A DNA stretch of 64,000 nucleotides, taken from Candidatus Thiodiazotropha sp. (ex Monitilora ramsayi). GTDB lineage: Bacteria; Pseudomonadota; Gammaproteobacteria; Chromatiales; Chromatiaceae. The stretch is from assembly GCA_025655575.1 (NCBI GenBank), contig JAHXIP010000015.1:1-64000 (forward strand), written 5' to 3'. The notes below the pieces were generated by a model, which had not been told where the DNA came from, made no database searches, and worked only from the letters and a program-made list of their open reading frames with translations. Each line of letters starts with the position of its first letter. Within the stretch, counting starts at the first letter, position 1. This document shows, in pieces, positions 56,578 to 64,000 of the stretch. The position numbers were made by a program, and so were the translations under genes.

Positions 56578-58010
56578 GATACCATCATAAATCTCTCTTG
56601 TTATTGTTGATTGGGTTAGCCTGTCTTTTAAACGTTCCAACCGCATTTGGTCAAGACGGTCTTCGGGTCGTAGTAAGTATTAAACCGATGCACTCCATCA
56701 TTGCAGGCCTAATGGAAGGTGTTGAGGCGCCGCAACTTCTGATCGATGATCAGGTGCCACATCATTTCACTCCCTCCGCGGCGCAATTGAAGGAGTTGGA
56801 GAGCGCCGACCTGTTTTTCTGGGTGGGTCCGGAGCTTGAACCGGGACTGGCCAAAATCATTGATGGCATCGGTTCTCAAGTGGAGGTTATCGAGCTTCTC
56901 TCTCATCAGGGCCTGAAAATCCTCACGTCGAGAAATAGACCTGATCAGCGTGACCCGTTTTTTTGGCTGGATAACCGCAATCTCCTGATTGTACTCAATG
57001 ATCTGACTCGTCTGCTTCAGCAAGCTGACCCTCTACGGACGCATCTCTACGAACGCAACCGGCGGAAGATGCTGAAGCGTCTGGCACGCATCGATAGAGA
57101 GTACGAGTATGGCTACCGCGGCATGAAAGCCGGCCTGGGCGTGCAGTATTACGACACCCTGCAATATTTTGAACAGGCGTATGCGCTAAAGGTTATTGAC
57201 CATGTAGCAGCATCACCGGATCAAACTATCGATGCTGCCGCCTTGCTCATGGCGCGGGAAAAACTGATCTCCGGCGAGGCGCGGTGTCTGCTCACGGAAA
57301 CAGGCTTTCCAGCCGAACATGTCGAATTATTGCTGAGTGAAAGCAGTGCCAATCACGGCATGCTCAACAGTCTTGGCTTTGGAAAGTCATCCGGTCCCGA
57401 TCTCTATTTTGAAATCATGGATCACAATACCGATACGATTAAACGCTGTCTGGATGCCGACATGCAGGAAGCCGCGTCCGCACGTCAACATGCCAGTCAG
57501 GATAAAACCACGGCGCTGGATGGCATCGGTAGCGGACAATTCCTCTTGACGGATCACTTTGGGCGACTGGTTTCTAAAGAGACTATGCGGGGTAAGTACC
57601 AGATCGTGTACTTCGGATATACCTACTGTCCTGACATCTGTCCCACTTCACTGTCGGTCATGTTCCAGGCACTTGATATTCTTGGGGATAAATCTGATCT
57701 ATTCCAACCCTATTTCATCACGATCGATCCGGAACGGGATACGGTGAAAGTACTGAAAAAGTATGTGCAGTACTACGATAAACGCCTGATTGGCGTAACC
57801 GGCTCTTCTGAAATGGTCGACCGGGTAGCTGATCAGTTCAAGGCAAGATACGAGAAGGTCGTCGAAGACACATCAGATCCAACCATGTATCTGATGGATC
57901 ACACGGCCAGCCTTTACATTCTGGACCCGGAGGGCAGGTTTCTCACAAAGTTTGCGCATGGTATTGAACCTGAAATCCTTGCTCAGCAACTACGTGAGCT
58001 TTTGCCGTGA
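56574..58010 (+). CDS. Fusion of ZnuA-like metal-binding protein and SCO1/SenC copper chaperone
   Basis: A 478-residue periplasmic protein. The signal peptide ends near residue 26. Residues about 30-300 follow the ZnuA/TroA cluster A-1 substrate-binding fold (VVVSIKPMHSIIAGLMEG, DQVPHHFTPSAAQLKELESADLFFWVG), where the HHF region supplies metal-binding His. Residues about 310-478 are a SCO1/SenC thioredoxin-like domain with copper ligands CPDIC (352-356) and the distal His in LMDHTASLY (about 443). SCO proteins load CuA centres; nosZ, a CuA enzyme, is the next gene. Confidence 0.86.
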   Translation: MRYHHKSLLLLLIGLACLLNVPTAFGQDGLRVVVSIKPMHSIIAGLMEGVEAPQLLIDDQVPHHFTPSAAQLKELESADLFFWVGPELEPGLAKIIDGIGSQVEVIELLSHQGLKILTSRNRPDQRDPFFWLDNRNLLIVLNDLTRLLQQADPLRTHLYERNRRKMLKRLARIDREYEYGYRGMKAGLGVQYYDTLQYFEQAYALKVIDHVAASPDQTIDAAALLMAREKLISGEARCLLTETGFPAEHVELLLSESSANHGMLNSLGFGKSSGPDLYFEIMDHNTDTIKRCLDADMQEAASARQHASQDKTTALDGIGSGQFLLTDHFGRLVSKETMRGKYQIVYFGYTYCPDICPTSLSVMFQALDILGDKSDLFQPYFITIDPERDTVKVLKKYVQYYDKRLIGVTGSSEMVDRVADQFKARYEKVVEDTSDPTMYLMDHTASLYILDPEGRFLTKFAHGIEPEILAQQLRELLP

Positions 58011-58092
58011 GCTTTGCCAGCCGAATATTGCAGAAATCCCCTTGTATTCTGGATTTCCAGAGATTCAGAAAATCATTTTCTTTACCCGCAGA

Positions 58093-58136
58093 TTTAGTGG
58101 GTATCCACTAAATAATGCTACCTATAAATAGGTAGC
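58093..58136. promoter_or_regulatory. Two perfect 20-bp hairpins upstream of nosZ
   Basis: TTTAGTGG-GTAT-CCACTAAA (58093-58112) and GCTACCTA-TAAA-TAGGTAGC (58117-58136) are two perfect 8-bp stems with tetraloops, 4 bases apart. They lie between the SCO fusion stop and the nosZ Dnr box. No T-run follows. They could be a terminator pair, RNA processing sites or operator palindromes. Confidence 0.6.
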
Positions 58137-58178
58137 TCCTCCTAAGTATAGGGACATAATTACACTTAAATGAGTGAA

Positions 58179-58192
58179 TTGACCTATATCAA
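58179..58192. promoter_or_regulatory. Dnr/FNR box upstream of nosZ
   Basis: TTGACCTATATCAA (TTGAC-N4-ATCAA) lies 88 bp before the nosZ ATG. Confidence 0.82.
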
Positions 58193-58279
58193 TGTGTCAT
58201 ATGACGCATTTTATGACCATTATCTACTGTAATGCCGTCGGCATAACAAATTATCTTTTAACCACGGGGACGGGGAACG

Positions 58280-60577
58280 ATGAACAATAGTTTGAAACGT
58301 GTATCCGCACTGGTGATGGGGTTTGGAATCGGCTTGGGCGCCGCTACCAATGCCTGGTCTCAGTCGTCGCTTGAGGAGGTCATGAAGGATCGCGGCCTGA
58401 CGCAAAAGGATCTATTGGCAGCCGCTAAGACTTATACACCAACGGGTGGACGCGACGAATATCTGGCCTTCAGCTCGGGTGGCCAGAGTGGACAGGTGAT
58501 TGTATACGGTATCCCCTCCATGAGGATCCTGAAGTATATTGGTGTCTTTACCCCGGAACCCTGGCAGGGTTATGGGTTCGATGACGAATCCAAAGCAGTA
58601 CTGGCACAGGGTAGAATCCACGGTAAGGATATCAACTTCGGCGATACTCATCATCCGGCATTCTCTGAAACTAAAGGCGAGTACAACGGCCGCTACCTGT
58701 TCATCAATGACAAGGCCAATCCGCGCTTGGCAGTGATCGATCTGCACGACTTCGAGACTAAGCAGATTGTTGTCAACCCGTTCATGAAATCTGAACATGG
58801 CGGCGCTTTCGTGACACCGAATACCGAATATGTCATGGAAGCGGCACAATATGCAGCACCTTTCGCAGATGAATTCGTGCCGCTGGAAGAGTTCAACGAA
58901 AAATATCGTGGTGCCGTAACCTACTGGAAGTTCGACGACAAGAAGGGTCGCCTCGATCCGGAAATGTCCTTCACCTTCGAACTGCCTCCCTACAGTCAGG
59001 ATCTCTCCGATGCAGGTAAGGGACCTTCCATGGGCTGGGGCTTCACCAACTCTTTCTGCTCAGAGCGCTATGTGGGCGGTATCGAGCGTGGACGTCCTCC
59101 GTTTGAGGCGGGTTGCTCCCAGAAGGATACCGACTTCCTGCATGTCACCAACTGGAAGAAGGCTGCCGAGCTGGTTGCTGCCGGCAAGGTCAAGAAGTCC
59201 AAAGGCTCCTATATGATCCCCATGGATCAGGCTGTGAAAGAAGGCCTGCTCTATCTGATTCCAGAGCCTAAGAGTCCACATGGTGTCGATGTCAGCCCTG
59301 ACGGAACACATATCATCGTTTCCGGTAAACTGGACAGCCATGCCTGGGTCTATAGTTGGGATAAGATCCAAAAAGCCATCAAGAACAAAAAGTTCGAAGG
59401 CAAAGACCCCTATGGTATTCCAATCATCGCCATGAAGGATGCGCTGCACACCCAGGTACAGGTGGGACTGGGGCCGCTGCATACTCAGTACGATGCCAAG
59501 AAGTGTGTGGTCTATACCTCGATCTACGTGGATTCGATGGTGACCAAGTGGGACTACTGTGAAGGCAAGGTGCTGGATCAACTGCACATCCATTACAACA
59601 TCGGTCATCTGGTTGCGATGGAGGGTGATTCTGTCTCACCTGATGGTAAATACCTGGTCTCTCTCAACAAGCTGGCCATCGATCGATTTAATCCTGTCGG
59701 TCCACTGCATCCGCAGAACCATCAGCTGATTGATATCAGCGGCGATAAGATGCAGCTGCTCTACGATATGCCACTACCTCTGGGTGAACCCCACTATGTA
59801 GTAGCGATCAAGGCCGATAAGCTGAAACCTGTAGTACGCTACAAATCAGGTTGGGACAGCCGTACGGATACCAAATCTCCTTACAAGACCCGTGCTGGTC
59901 GTGAAAAGGTGGTACGCGGCGAAGATGGAGTGGTGCATGTCTACGGTACAGTGATTCGCTCGCATATCACGCCCGAGATTATCGAGGTGGAAGAGGGTGA
60001 AACCGTTTCCATTCACCTCACCAATCTCGAACGTGCAGAGGATGAGACCCACGGTTTTGCGCTCTATAGCCAGAACGTGAATCTTTCAATCGAGCCAGGT
60101 AAGACCGTGTCAGCCACCTTCAAGGCGGAAAGGGCCGGCGTCTTCCCATATTATTGCACCGAGTTCTGTTCAGCATTGCATCTTGAGATGCAGGGGTACC
60201 TCCTGGTCAAGCCGAAGGGTTATGTTGCTAAGGCAGGTAAGATCCAAGAGGGTACTAAGTACACCCAGGCTGACTACGACAAACAGGTCAAGACTAACGT
60301 AGATACCCAAGCGGTTATCAACTCAGTCGTGGGCTTCATCACCAGTCACAACTATAAGGACTTCCCTGAAGTTGTCGCCTTGGTGGAGGATGCCACAGAT
60401 CAGCTCGGCTTTGCGGAAGAGGCCAAGAAGAAGTCTGAGACCTTTGCAAGCAAAGGTGACTATCAGAATGCGACTCTCTGGGCTGGCCAGTGGTGGCAGT
60501 ATCAAGTCAAGACGGCAGATTTAGGTCTGCGTGCCAAGACCTTCCTGGAAGAACACGGAGCCAAAAAGGTCAAATAA
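58280..60577 (+). CDS. nosZ: Clade II nitrous oxide reductase NosZ
   Basis: A 765-residue periplasmic copper enzyme reducing N2O to N2. The N-terminus is a Sec-type signal peptide (cleavage near AWSQ, about residue 28) without a twin-arginine motif, which marks the clade II (atypical) form. The propeller carries CuZ His residues, for example DTHHPAFSE, EHGG, SPHGVDV and GLGPLHTQ. The C-terminal cupredoxin domain has the CuA motif CTEFCSALHLEM (about 625-636). The C-terminal heme domain of the Wolinella enzyme is absent. GGGGA precedes the ATG. Confidence 0.96.
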   Translation: MNNSLKRVSALVMGFGIGLGAATNAWSQSSLEEVMKDRGLTQKDLLAAAKTYTPTGGRDEYLAFSSGGQSGQVIVYGIPSMRILKYIGVFTPEPWQGYGFDDESKAVLAQGRIHGKDINFGDTHHPAFSETKGEYNGRYLFINDKANPRLAVIDLHDFETKQIVVNPFMKSEHGGAFVTPNTEYVMEAAQYAAPFADEFVPLEEFNEKYRGAVTYWKFDDKKGRLDPEMSFTFELPPYSQDLSDAGKGPSMGWGFTNSFCSERYVGGIERGRPPFEAGCSQKDTDFLHVTNWKKAAELVAAGKVKKSKGSYMIPMDQAVKEGLLYLIPEPKSPHGVDVSPDGTHIIVSGKLDSHAWVYSWDKIQKAIKNKKFEGKDPYGIPIIAMKDALHTQVQVGLGPLHTQYDAKKCVVYTSIYVDSMVTKWDYCEGKVLDQLHIHYNIGHLVAMEGDSVSPDGKYLVSLNKLAIDRFNPVGPLHPQNHQLIDISGDKMQLLYDMPLPLGEPHYVVAIKADKLKPVVRYKSGWDSRTDTKSPYKTRAGREKVVRGEDGVVHVYGTVIRSHITPEIIEVEEGETVSIHLTNLERAEDETHGFALYSQNVNLSIEPGKTVSATFKAERAGVFPYYCTEFCSALHLEMQGYLLVKPKGYVAKAGKIQEGTKYTQADYDKQVKTNVDTQAVINSVVGFITSHNYKDFPEVVALVEDATDQLGFAEEAKKKSETFASKGDYQNATLWAGQWWQYQVKTADLGLRAKTFLEEHGAKKVK

Positions 60578-60603
60578 CACGGTCAACGTCAAGACATAAG
60601 GAG

Positions 60604-60627
60604 GAAAGGGGCCATCAGGCCCCTTTC
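60604..60627 (+). terminator. Hairpin after nosZ
   Basis: GAAAGGGGCC-ATCA-GGCCCCTTTC is a perfect 10-bp stem with a tetraloop, 26 bp after the nosZ stop. No T-run follows. It probably limits read-through or protects the nosZ mRNA. Confidence 0.7.
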
Positions 60628-60682
60628 TACGTTAAGCGACAAATATTCACATAAAAAAGCCAAGGTTTTTTTGAGATGTGAC

Positions 60683-60696
60683 TTAACATAGCTCAA
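60683..60696. promoter_or_regulatory. Degenerate FNR-like box before the nos cytochrome gene
   Basis: TTAACATAGCTCAA keeps only part of the TTGAC-N4-GTCAA palindrome. It lies 84 bp before the cytochrome start, the spacing of the other sites, but the match is poor. Confidence 0.35.
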
Positions 60697-60779
60697 GTTG
60701 TCTGAATGTTAATTGTCTTAAGGTTGAGCCATTGAAAAATCACGACCTCATGAGGTCATCCCGGTACGAGGAAATCAGT

Positions 60780-61103
60780 ATGATGAAAATCGCAAAACTC
60801 ACAATGTCAGCCGCGGCACTACTGTTCGCCACTGGAATCGCTACGAATGCACAGGCCGCAGATGGTGCGGAACTCTATAAAGTGAAGACCTGTTGGGCCT
60901 GCCATGGCAAAGATGCCAACACACCGATTATGCCCACCTATCCACGGCTGGCGGGTCAGAATGCCGACTACGCCTTCAACCAGATGAAGGACATCAAGGC
61001 GGGTACCCGTAGTAATGGTCAGGCAGCCGCTATGAAGGGTGTGATGGGCTTGGTTAGCGAGGATGAAATGCGCGCCATTGCTGACTGGTTGAGCACCCTA
61101 TAA
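60780..61103 (+). CDS. Mono-heme cytochrome c of the nos cluster (NosC1-like)
   Basis: A 107-residue periplasmic class I cytochrome with a signal peptide (cleavage after AQA, about 26), heme site CWACH (38-42) and a C-terminal axial Met region (AAAMKGVMGLVSEDEM). GAGGAAA lies before ATG 60780. Small cytochromes in clade II nos clusters (NosC1, NosC2) are thought to carry electrons from the membrane to NosZ. It sits between nosZ and a diheme cytochrome. Confidence 0.82.
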   Translation: MMKIAKLTMSAAALLFATGIATNAQAADGAELYKVKTCWACHGKDANTPIMPTYPRLAGQNADYAFNQMKDIKAGTRSNGQAAAMKGVMGLVSEDEMRAIADWLSTL

Positions 61104-61146
61104 GTCAGAGTAAATCATCTGGAAAGGTGAAGCTGATTTTAGGTAG

Positions 61147-61160
61147 TTGATGTATATCAA
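61147..61160. promoter_or_regulatory. FNR/Dnr box upstream of the diheme cytochrome
   Basis: TTGATGTATATCAA is a perfect TTGAT-N4-ATCAA palindrome, 141 bp before the gene at 61302. Confidence 0.82.
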
Positions 61161-61301
61161 AGTGTCCTAATATACCATATGACACACTGCAGCATTACTG
61201 ATATGGGTCTATACCGGTATGACTGAAGCGTCCGAAAATAGAATACCTGTTGGCAGTTCCAAATTACCCCCTCCGACGAACGAAGGGACTGGAGAAGCAA
61301 T

Positions 61302-62051
61302 ATGAATTTAAAACCAATTTTGAAAACCCTGACCGTCACCTTGAGTGCAGTGATCTGTAGCACAAGTTTTGCTGGATGGAATGAAGCTGGTGGTGAAAAG
61401 GATGAGGCAATGTTGCTGACCCCTGATCGTGAACGGGGTATCGCAGTCTATGAAGTCTGTTCAGCCTGTCACTTGCTGGAAGGCTGGGGACTTGATGACG
61501 GCACATTCCCACAGTTGGCAGGTCAGCATCGTAACGTGTTGATCAAGCAGCTTGCTGATATCCGTGCCCAGAATCGAGACAATCCAACCATGTATCCCTT
61601 TGCCTTGGACGATCAGATTTTGGCCGCTTCCGGCTATCATGAGGGAGAAATAAACCCTGCACAGCTGGTAGCGGATGTTACGGCCTATATTGCCACACTA
61701 CCGATGAATCCAGATAACGGAAAAGGTCCCTGGAATGAGCTTTTCCCTGAATTTGCACAGGGCAAGAAGCTGTATGAGGATAACTGCGTACAGTGTCATG
61801 CCGATAATGGCGAGGGGATGGATGATAAGTTCTATCCCAAGATTCACGGCCAGCACTATGCCTACATGCTGCGTCAGTTTGAATGGATCCGGGACGGTAA
61901 ACGGCGCAATGCCAACCCTGACATGGTTAAGCAGATCGAAGGGTTCTCGGACAAGGATATGCAGATGGTCATCAACTACGTATCCCGTATAAAGGTGCCT
62001 AAGGAGGACCTCGCGCCCTCTAAGGACTACCAAAACCCCGACTACGATTGA
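61302..62051 (+). CDS. Diheme cytochrome c of the nos cluster (NosC2-like)
   Basis: A 249-residue periplasmic protein with a signal peptide (cleavage after FAG, about 25). Two class I cytochrome domains carry CSACH (53-57) and CVQCH (162-166), as in cytochrome c4-like proteins. The C-terminal tail is acidic. It fits an electron carrier between a quinol oxidase route and NosZ. It has its own FNR/Dnr box and GGAG before ATG 61302. Confidence 0.82.
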   Translation: MNLKPILKTLTVTLSAVICSTSFAGWNEAGGEKDEAMLLTPDRERGIAVYEVCSACHLLEGWGLDDGTFPQLAGQHRNVLIKQLADIRAQNRDNPTMYPFALDDQILAASGYHEGEINPAQLVADVTAYIATLPMNPDNGKGPWNELFPEFAQGKKLYEDNCVQCHADNGEGMDDKFYPKIHGQHYAYMLRQFEWIRDGKRRNANPDMVKQIEGFSDKDMQMVINYVSRIKVPKEDLAPSKDYQNPDYD

Positions 62052-62130
62052 TTCGACGACGATACAACTGTAGGTCAGGCAACCCGGCACACAACTCACT
62101 TCAAATCTTCAGAACTCGTCTGATTGAAGT

Positions 62131-62213
62131 GTAGGTTGGGCTGAGGAGCGAAGCCCAACAGGGTTGCCTGATTAAACGTCTAGTGTTGAGCATCGTTCCT
62201 CAGCTCAACCTAC
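62131..62213. repeat. Inverted-repeat (REP/MITE-like) element
   Basis: An 83-bp imperfect palindrome bounded by GTAGGTTG and CAACCTAC. Each half is itself a hairpin: GTTGGGCT...AGCCCAAC on the left and GTTGAGC...GCTCAAC on the right. It lies in the gap between the diheme cytochrome and nosB. A single related half occurs at 24600-24631. Confidence 0.78.
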
Positions 62214-62275
62214 ATTAATTTTCTCTCTCATCCTTTCCTGCTGTTGGATAAAGAGTCTTATTCAAGAGAACCGCT

Positions 62276-63460
62276 ATGCAGTCTAAGCAAACCCTTCAAG
62301 TCGCAGTGCTCACCCTGGTGGCATTGGGGCTACTTACCGTCATTTTCTATACACCGATCTGGTGGGTATCGCTGACGGCACCCAATTATCCGGAAGAGTC
62401 ATTTCCTGATGGAGTACGTATTCATTTCCATATGAATGGCGTATTCAATGGTTGCAAGAAACAGGAAAAGGCCGAGATTGTTGAAGAAGAAGCGCTGGAT
62501 TGCGTGCATGAAATGGACACCATCAACCACTACGTTGGTATGTATCCTATTGCGGCCGGTGGACCTGTAGAGAGAGGGTTTGGTCAATTCCTGATGGTGT
62601 TTATGGGTGTGATGCTTGTCGGCTTTATCTGTACAAAGCCTAAGTTGCGAATGACAATTTTAGGTGTTGGATTCGCAGGTATTGCCATATGGATGGCGAC
62701 CACACTCTACGGAAAAGATGGTTTCAGTCTGCAGAATGGTGGTTATGTCAGTGCCCTGGTGACATCCATGGATCAGGAGGCGTCTGGCGATACCAGTGAA
62801 CCTGAGATCGTTATCGGCGGGGTTGCGGGGGTTCTCAAGGACTCTCTGGAAGAGTCAGGGGTCGAGGTTATCTTGCCTTCTCAGGTGGAAGCCGCGAACA
62901 AAGCTAAATCTACATCATCCGGTGCAAAGAAAGCGCATTTAATCAAACAGCTCAAACTCACCTATGATATCGATCAGGTAAAATCAGATACAATGTCGCC
63001 CTGGGACGGTAGTTCATTTCAGGTCATGTCATGGCACTATGCCAAGAGTCTCGGTCGATACTTCAATAACCAGGAAGAGATCGTACCCATGGTAAAGAAT
63101 CTTGAACTGGCGATTCATGTTGTGTTCGTTGGTCTATTGGGAGCGATGGCTTTGGTGGTGTTCGGTTCCCGTAAGAACAGTGGTCTTCTGTATTGGTTAC
63201 TCATACTGGTCCCCATCGCCTTACCGCTATTCTTTATCATCGACTACTCCGCCTGGCTCTGGTGGTATGGACATACCCTGAACGATATGGGTGCCTTTTC
63301 GGTCAAGCCGTTCATGCCGACAGTATTCGGGGATGGTAAAGTGGCACAGTTCACGACCCACTCGTACCCTTACAAGGGCTTTGGACTAATGATACTGGTG
63401 TCATTGATTCTTGCTCTAGCTGCACTGATTCGATTCAAGCAGTTTAAGCAGCATGGCTAG
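62276..63460 (+). CDS. nosB: NosB-like polytopic membrane protein
   Basis: A 394-residue inner-membrane protein with a first helix (about 8-30), a periplasmic-looking segment with two Cys (GCKKQEK, LDCVHEM), then helices near 102-120, 128-146, 275-297, 303-325 and 370-388. It is placed between nos cytochromes and nosD, which matches nosB, the marker membrane protein of clade II nos clusters (Wolinella, Dechloromonas). Its exact role is unknown; a link to the electron route is often assumed. Assignment is mainly by context and topology. Confidence 0.72.
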   Translation: MQSKQTLQVAVLTLVALGLLTVIFYTPIWWVSLTAPNYPEESFPDGVRIHFHMNGVFNGCKKQEKAEIVEEEALDCVHEMDTINHYVGMYPIAAGGPVERGFGQFLMVFMGVMLVGFICTKPKLRMTILGVGFAGIAIWMATTLYGKDGFSLQNGGYVSALVTSMDQEASGDTSEPEIVIGGVAGVLKDSLEESGVEVILPSQVEAANKAKSTSSGAKKAHLIKQLKLTYDIDQVKSDTMSPWDGSSFQVMSWHYAKSLGRYFNNQEEIVPMVKNLELAIHVVFVGLLGAMALVVFGSRKNSGLLYWLLILVPIALPLFFIIDYSAWLWWYGHTLNDMGAFSVKPFMPTVFGDGKVAQFTTHSYPYKGFGLMILVSLILALAALIRFKQFKQHG

Positions 63461-63464
63461 CACG

Positions 63465-63580
63465 TTGAATTTTGAATGATAAGTTATGAATTTTGAATTG
63501 AGGAACTCACTCCGTTCGGGTTTATTTAAAAAGTTGCGTACGTACGTGCACCCATCAATTCAAAATTCAAAATTCAAAAT
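63465..63580. repeat. AATTCAAAATTC inverted-repeat element over the nosD start
   Basis: TTGAATTTTGAAT (63465-63477) and ATGAATTTTGAATTG (63486-63500) face CAATTC followed by repeated AAAATTC units (63556-63580), with about 55 bases between arms. The arms are complementary. This resembles a miniature element that now covers the 5' end of nosD. Confidence 0.7.
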
Positions 63581-64000
63581 TTATAGTATTCATTTAGCAG
63601 TTGGGCTACTGATATCTTTTAGCTTGTCTCAGACGTTAGCACTGTCTGCAGAGTATCCTTCATTTCAGGAATTAGTAGATAGCACCGAGTCAGGCGGGAC
63701 ACTGATTCCACCGGCTGGTACGTATACCGGACCGGTAACAATCAGCCAGCCAATTAGCATCGACGGACAGGGGCAGGTAATTATCGATGCTGGTGGAAAA
63801 GGTTCGGTTATCTATCTGGAAACCGATAGTGCCACCCTGAAGAATCTGCATTTGACCAACTCGGGAGAATCGCATAACGATATCGATTCCGGTGTGCAGG
63901 TTCGGGGTGATTTCAATGTCATCAAAGACAATATAATTGACAATAGCCTTTTTGGTATCGATCTTCAGCAGTCAAAAAACAATATCGTGCGCGGCAATCA
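63486..64000 (+). CDS. nosD: NosD, periplasmic copper-site maturation protein (partial)
   Basis: The frame is open from ATG 63486 to the window end, so the gene is cut. The first about 36 residues come from the inverted-repeat element; then a hydrophobic signal segment (HLAVGLLISFSLSQTLALSA) is followed by the NosD beta-helix start (GTYTGPVTISQPISIDGQGQ and NNIVRGN turns). GTG 63546 is an alternative start giving a shorter leader. NosD acts with NosF and NosY, which should lie to the right, in assembling CuZ of NosZ. It is a paralogue of the protein at 36395. Confidence 0.85.
   Translation, partial: MNFELRNSLRSGLFKKLRTYVHPSIQNSKFKIYSIHLAVGLLISFSLSQTLALSAEYPSFQELVDSTESGGTLIPPAGTYTGPVTISQPISIDGQGQVIIDAGGKGSVIYLETDSATLKNLHLTNSGESHNDIDSGVQVRGDFNVIKDNIIDNSLFGIDLQQSKNNIVRGN

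Overview
The window looks like a gammaproteobacterial chromosome segment (about 50% G+C). It reads as a denitrification island attached to more ordinary genes. Product types (Dnr-type regulator, heme d1 synthesis, many c-type cytochromes, clade II nitrous oxide reductase, YnbABC-like lipid genes, ArsJ/GAPDH pair) fit a facultatively anaerobic gammaproteobacterium. A sulfur-oxidising relative of Sedimenticola or Thiodiazotropha is a guess from gene content only. I saw no rRNA, tRNA, CRISPR array or transposase gene.

Layout. 1-8.8 kb: small membrane proteins, a low-molecular-weight phosphatase, the ArsJ/GAPDH arsenate-export pair, an RpfC-like hybrid kinase, and an alpha/beta hydrolase with a radical SAM protein. 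9.4-11.7 kb: a secreted Cys/His-rich locus (Cys-rich protein, lipoprotein cytochrome, DUF411, DUF4399). 11.9-16 kb: a YnbCAB-like phospholipid operon with an acyltransferase. 16-21 kb: heat-shock genes (CbpA and two Hsp20) behind a sigma32-like promoter, then NfeD-slipin and a CBS protein.

21-64 kb is the denitrification island. It starts with a Dnr-type regulator facing norCB copy 1. Next come nirE-C-F-D-L-GH-J, a c'-like cytochrome, nirN and a nuclease, then an outer-membrane protein, a prenyltransferase, a BASS transporter and an orphan NosD. On the minus strand follows nirS with an unusual 929-residue NapC/NirT protein fused to two ethylbenzene-dehydrogenase-like heme domains, a cupredoxin and two further cytochromes. 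A hemerythrin and membrane proteins lead to norCB copy 2 and norE-F-Q-(DUF4870-like)-D. A hemerythrin/DUF2249/12-TM module, a pentapeptide protein, a ZnuA-SCO fusion and the nos cluster (nosZ, two cytochromes, nosB, start of nosD) close the window.

Together these genes encode nitrite to NO (NirS), NO to N2O (NorCB) and N2O to N2 (NosZ), with heme d1 synthesis, electron delivery, metal delivery and NO-stress functions. The island is tied together by ten perfect or near-perfect TTGAY-N4-RTCAA boxes and one degenerate site, placed before norC (both copies), nirE, nirS, norE, the hemerythrin module, a possible 39-codon gene, nosZ, the nos cytochromes and near dnr itself. The most unusual points are: (1) the virtually identical 2.2-kb norCB direct repeats that bracket the whole nir region; (2) the NirT-EB_dh-EB_dh fusion next to nirS; (3) the ZnuA-SCO fusion before nosZ; and (4) an inverted-repeat element that now forms the start of nosD.
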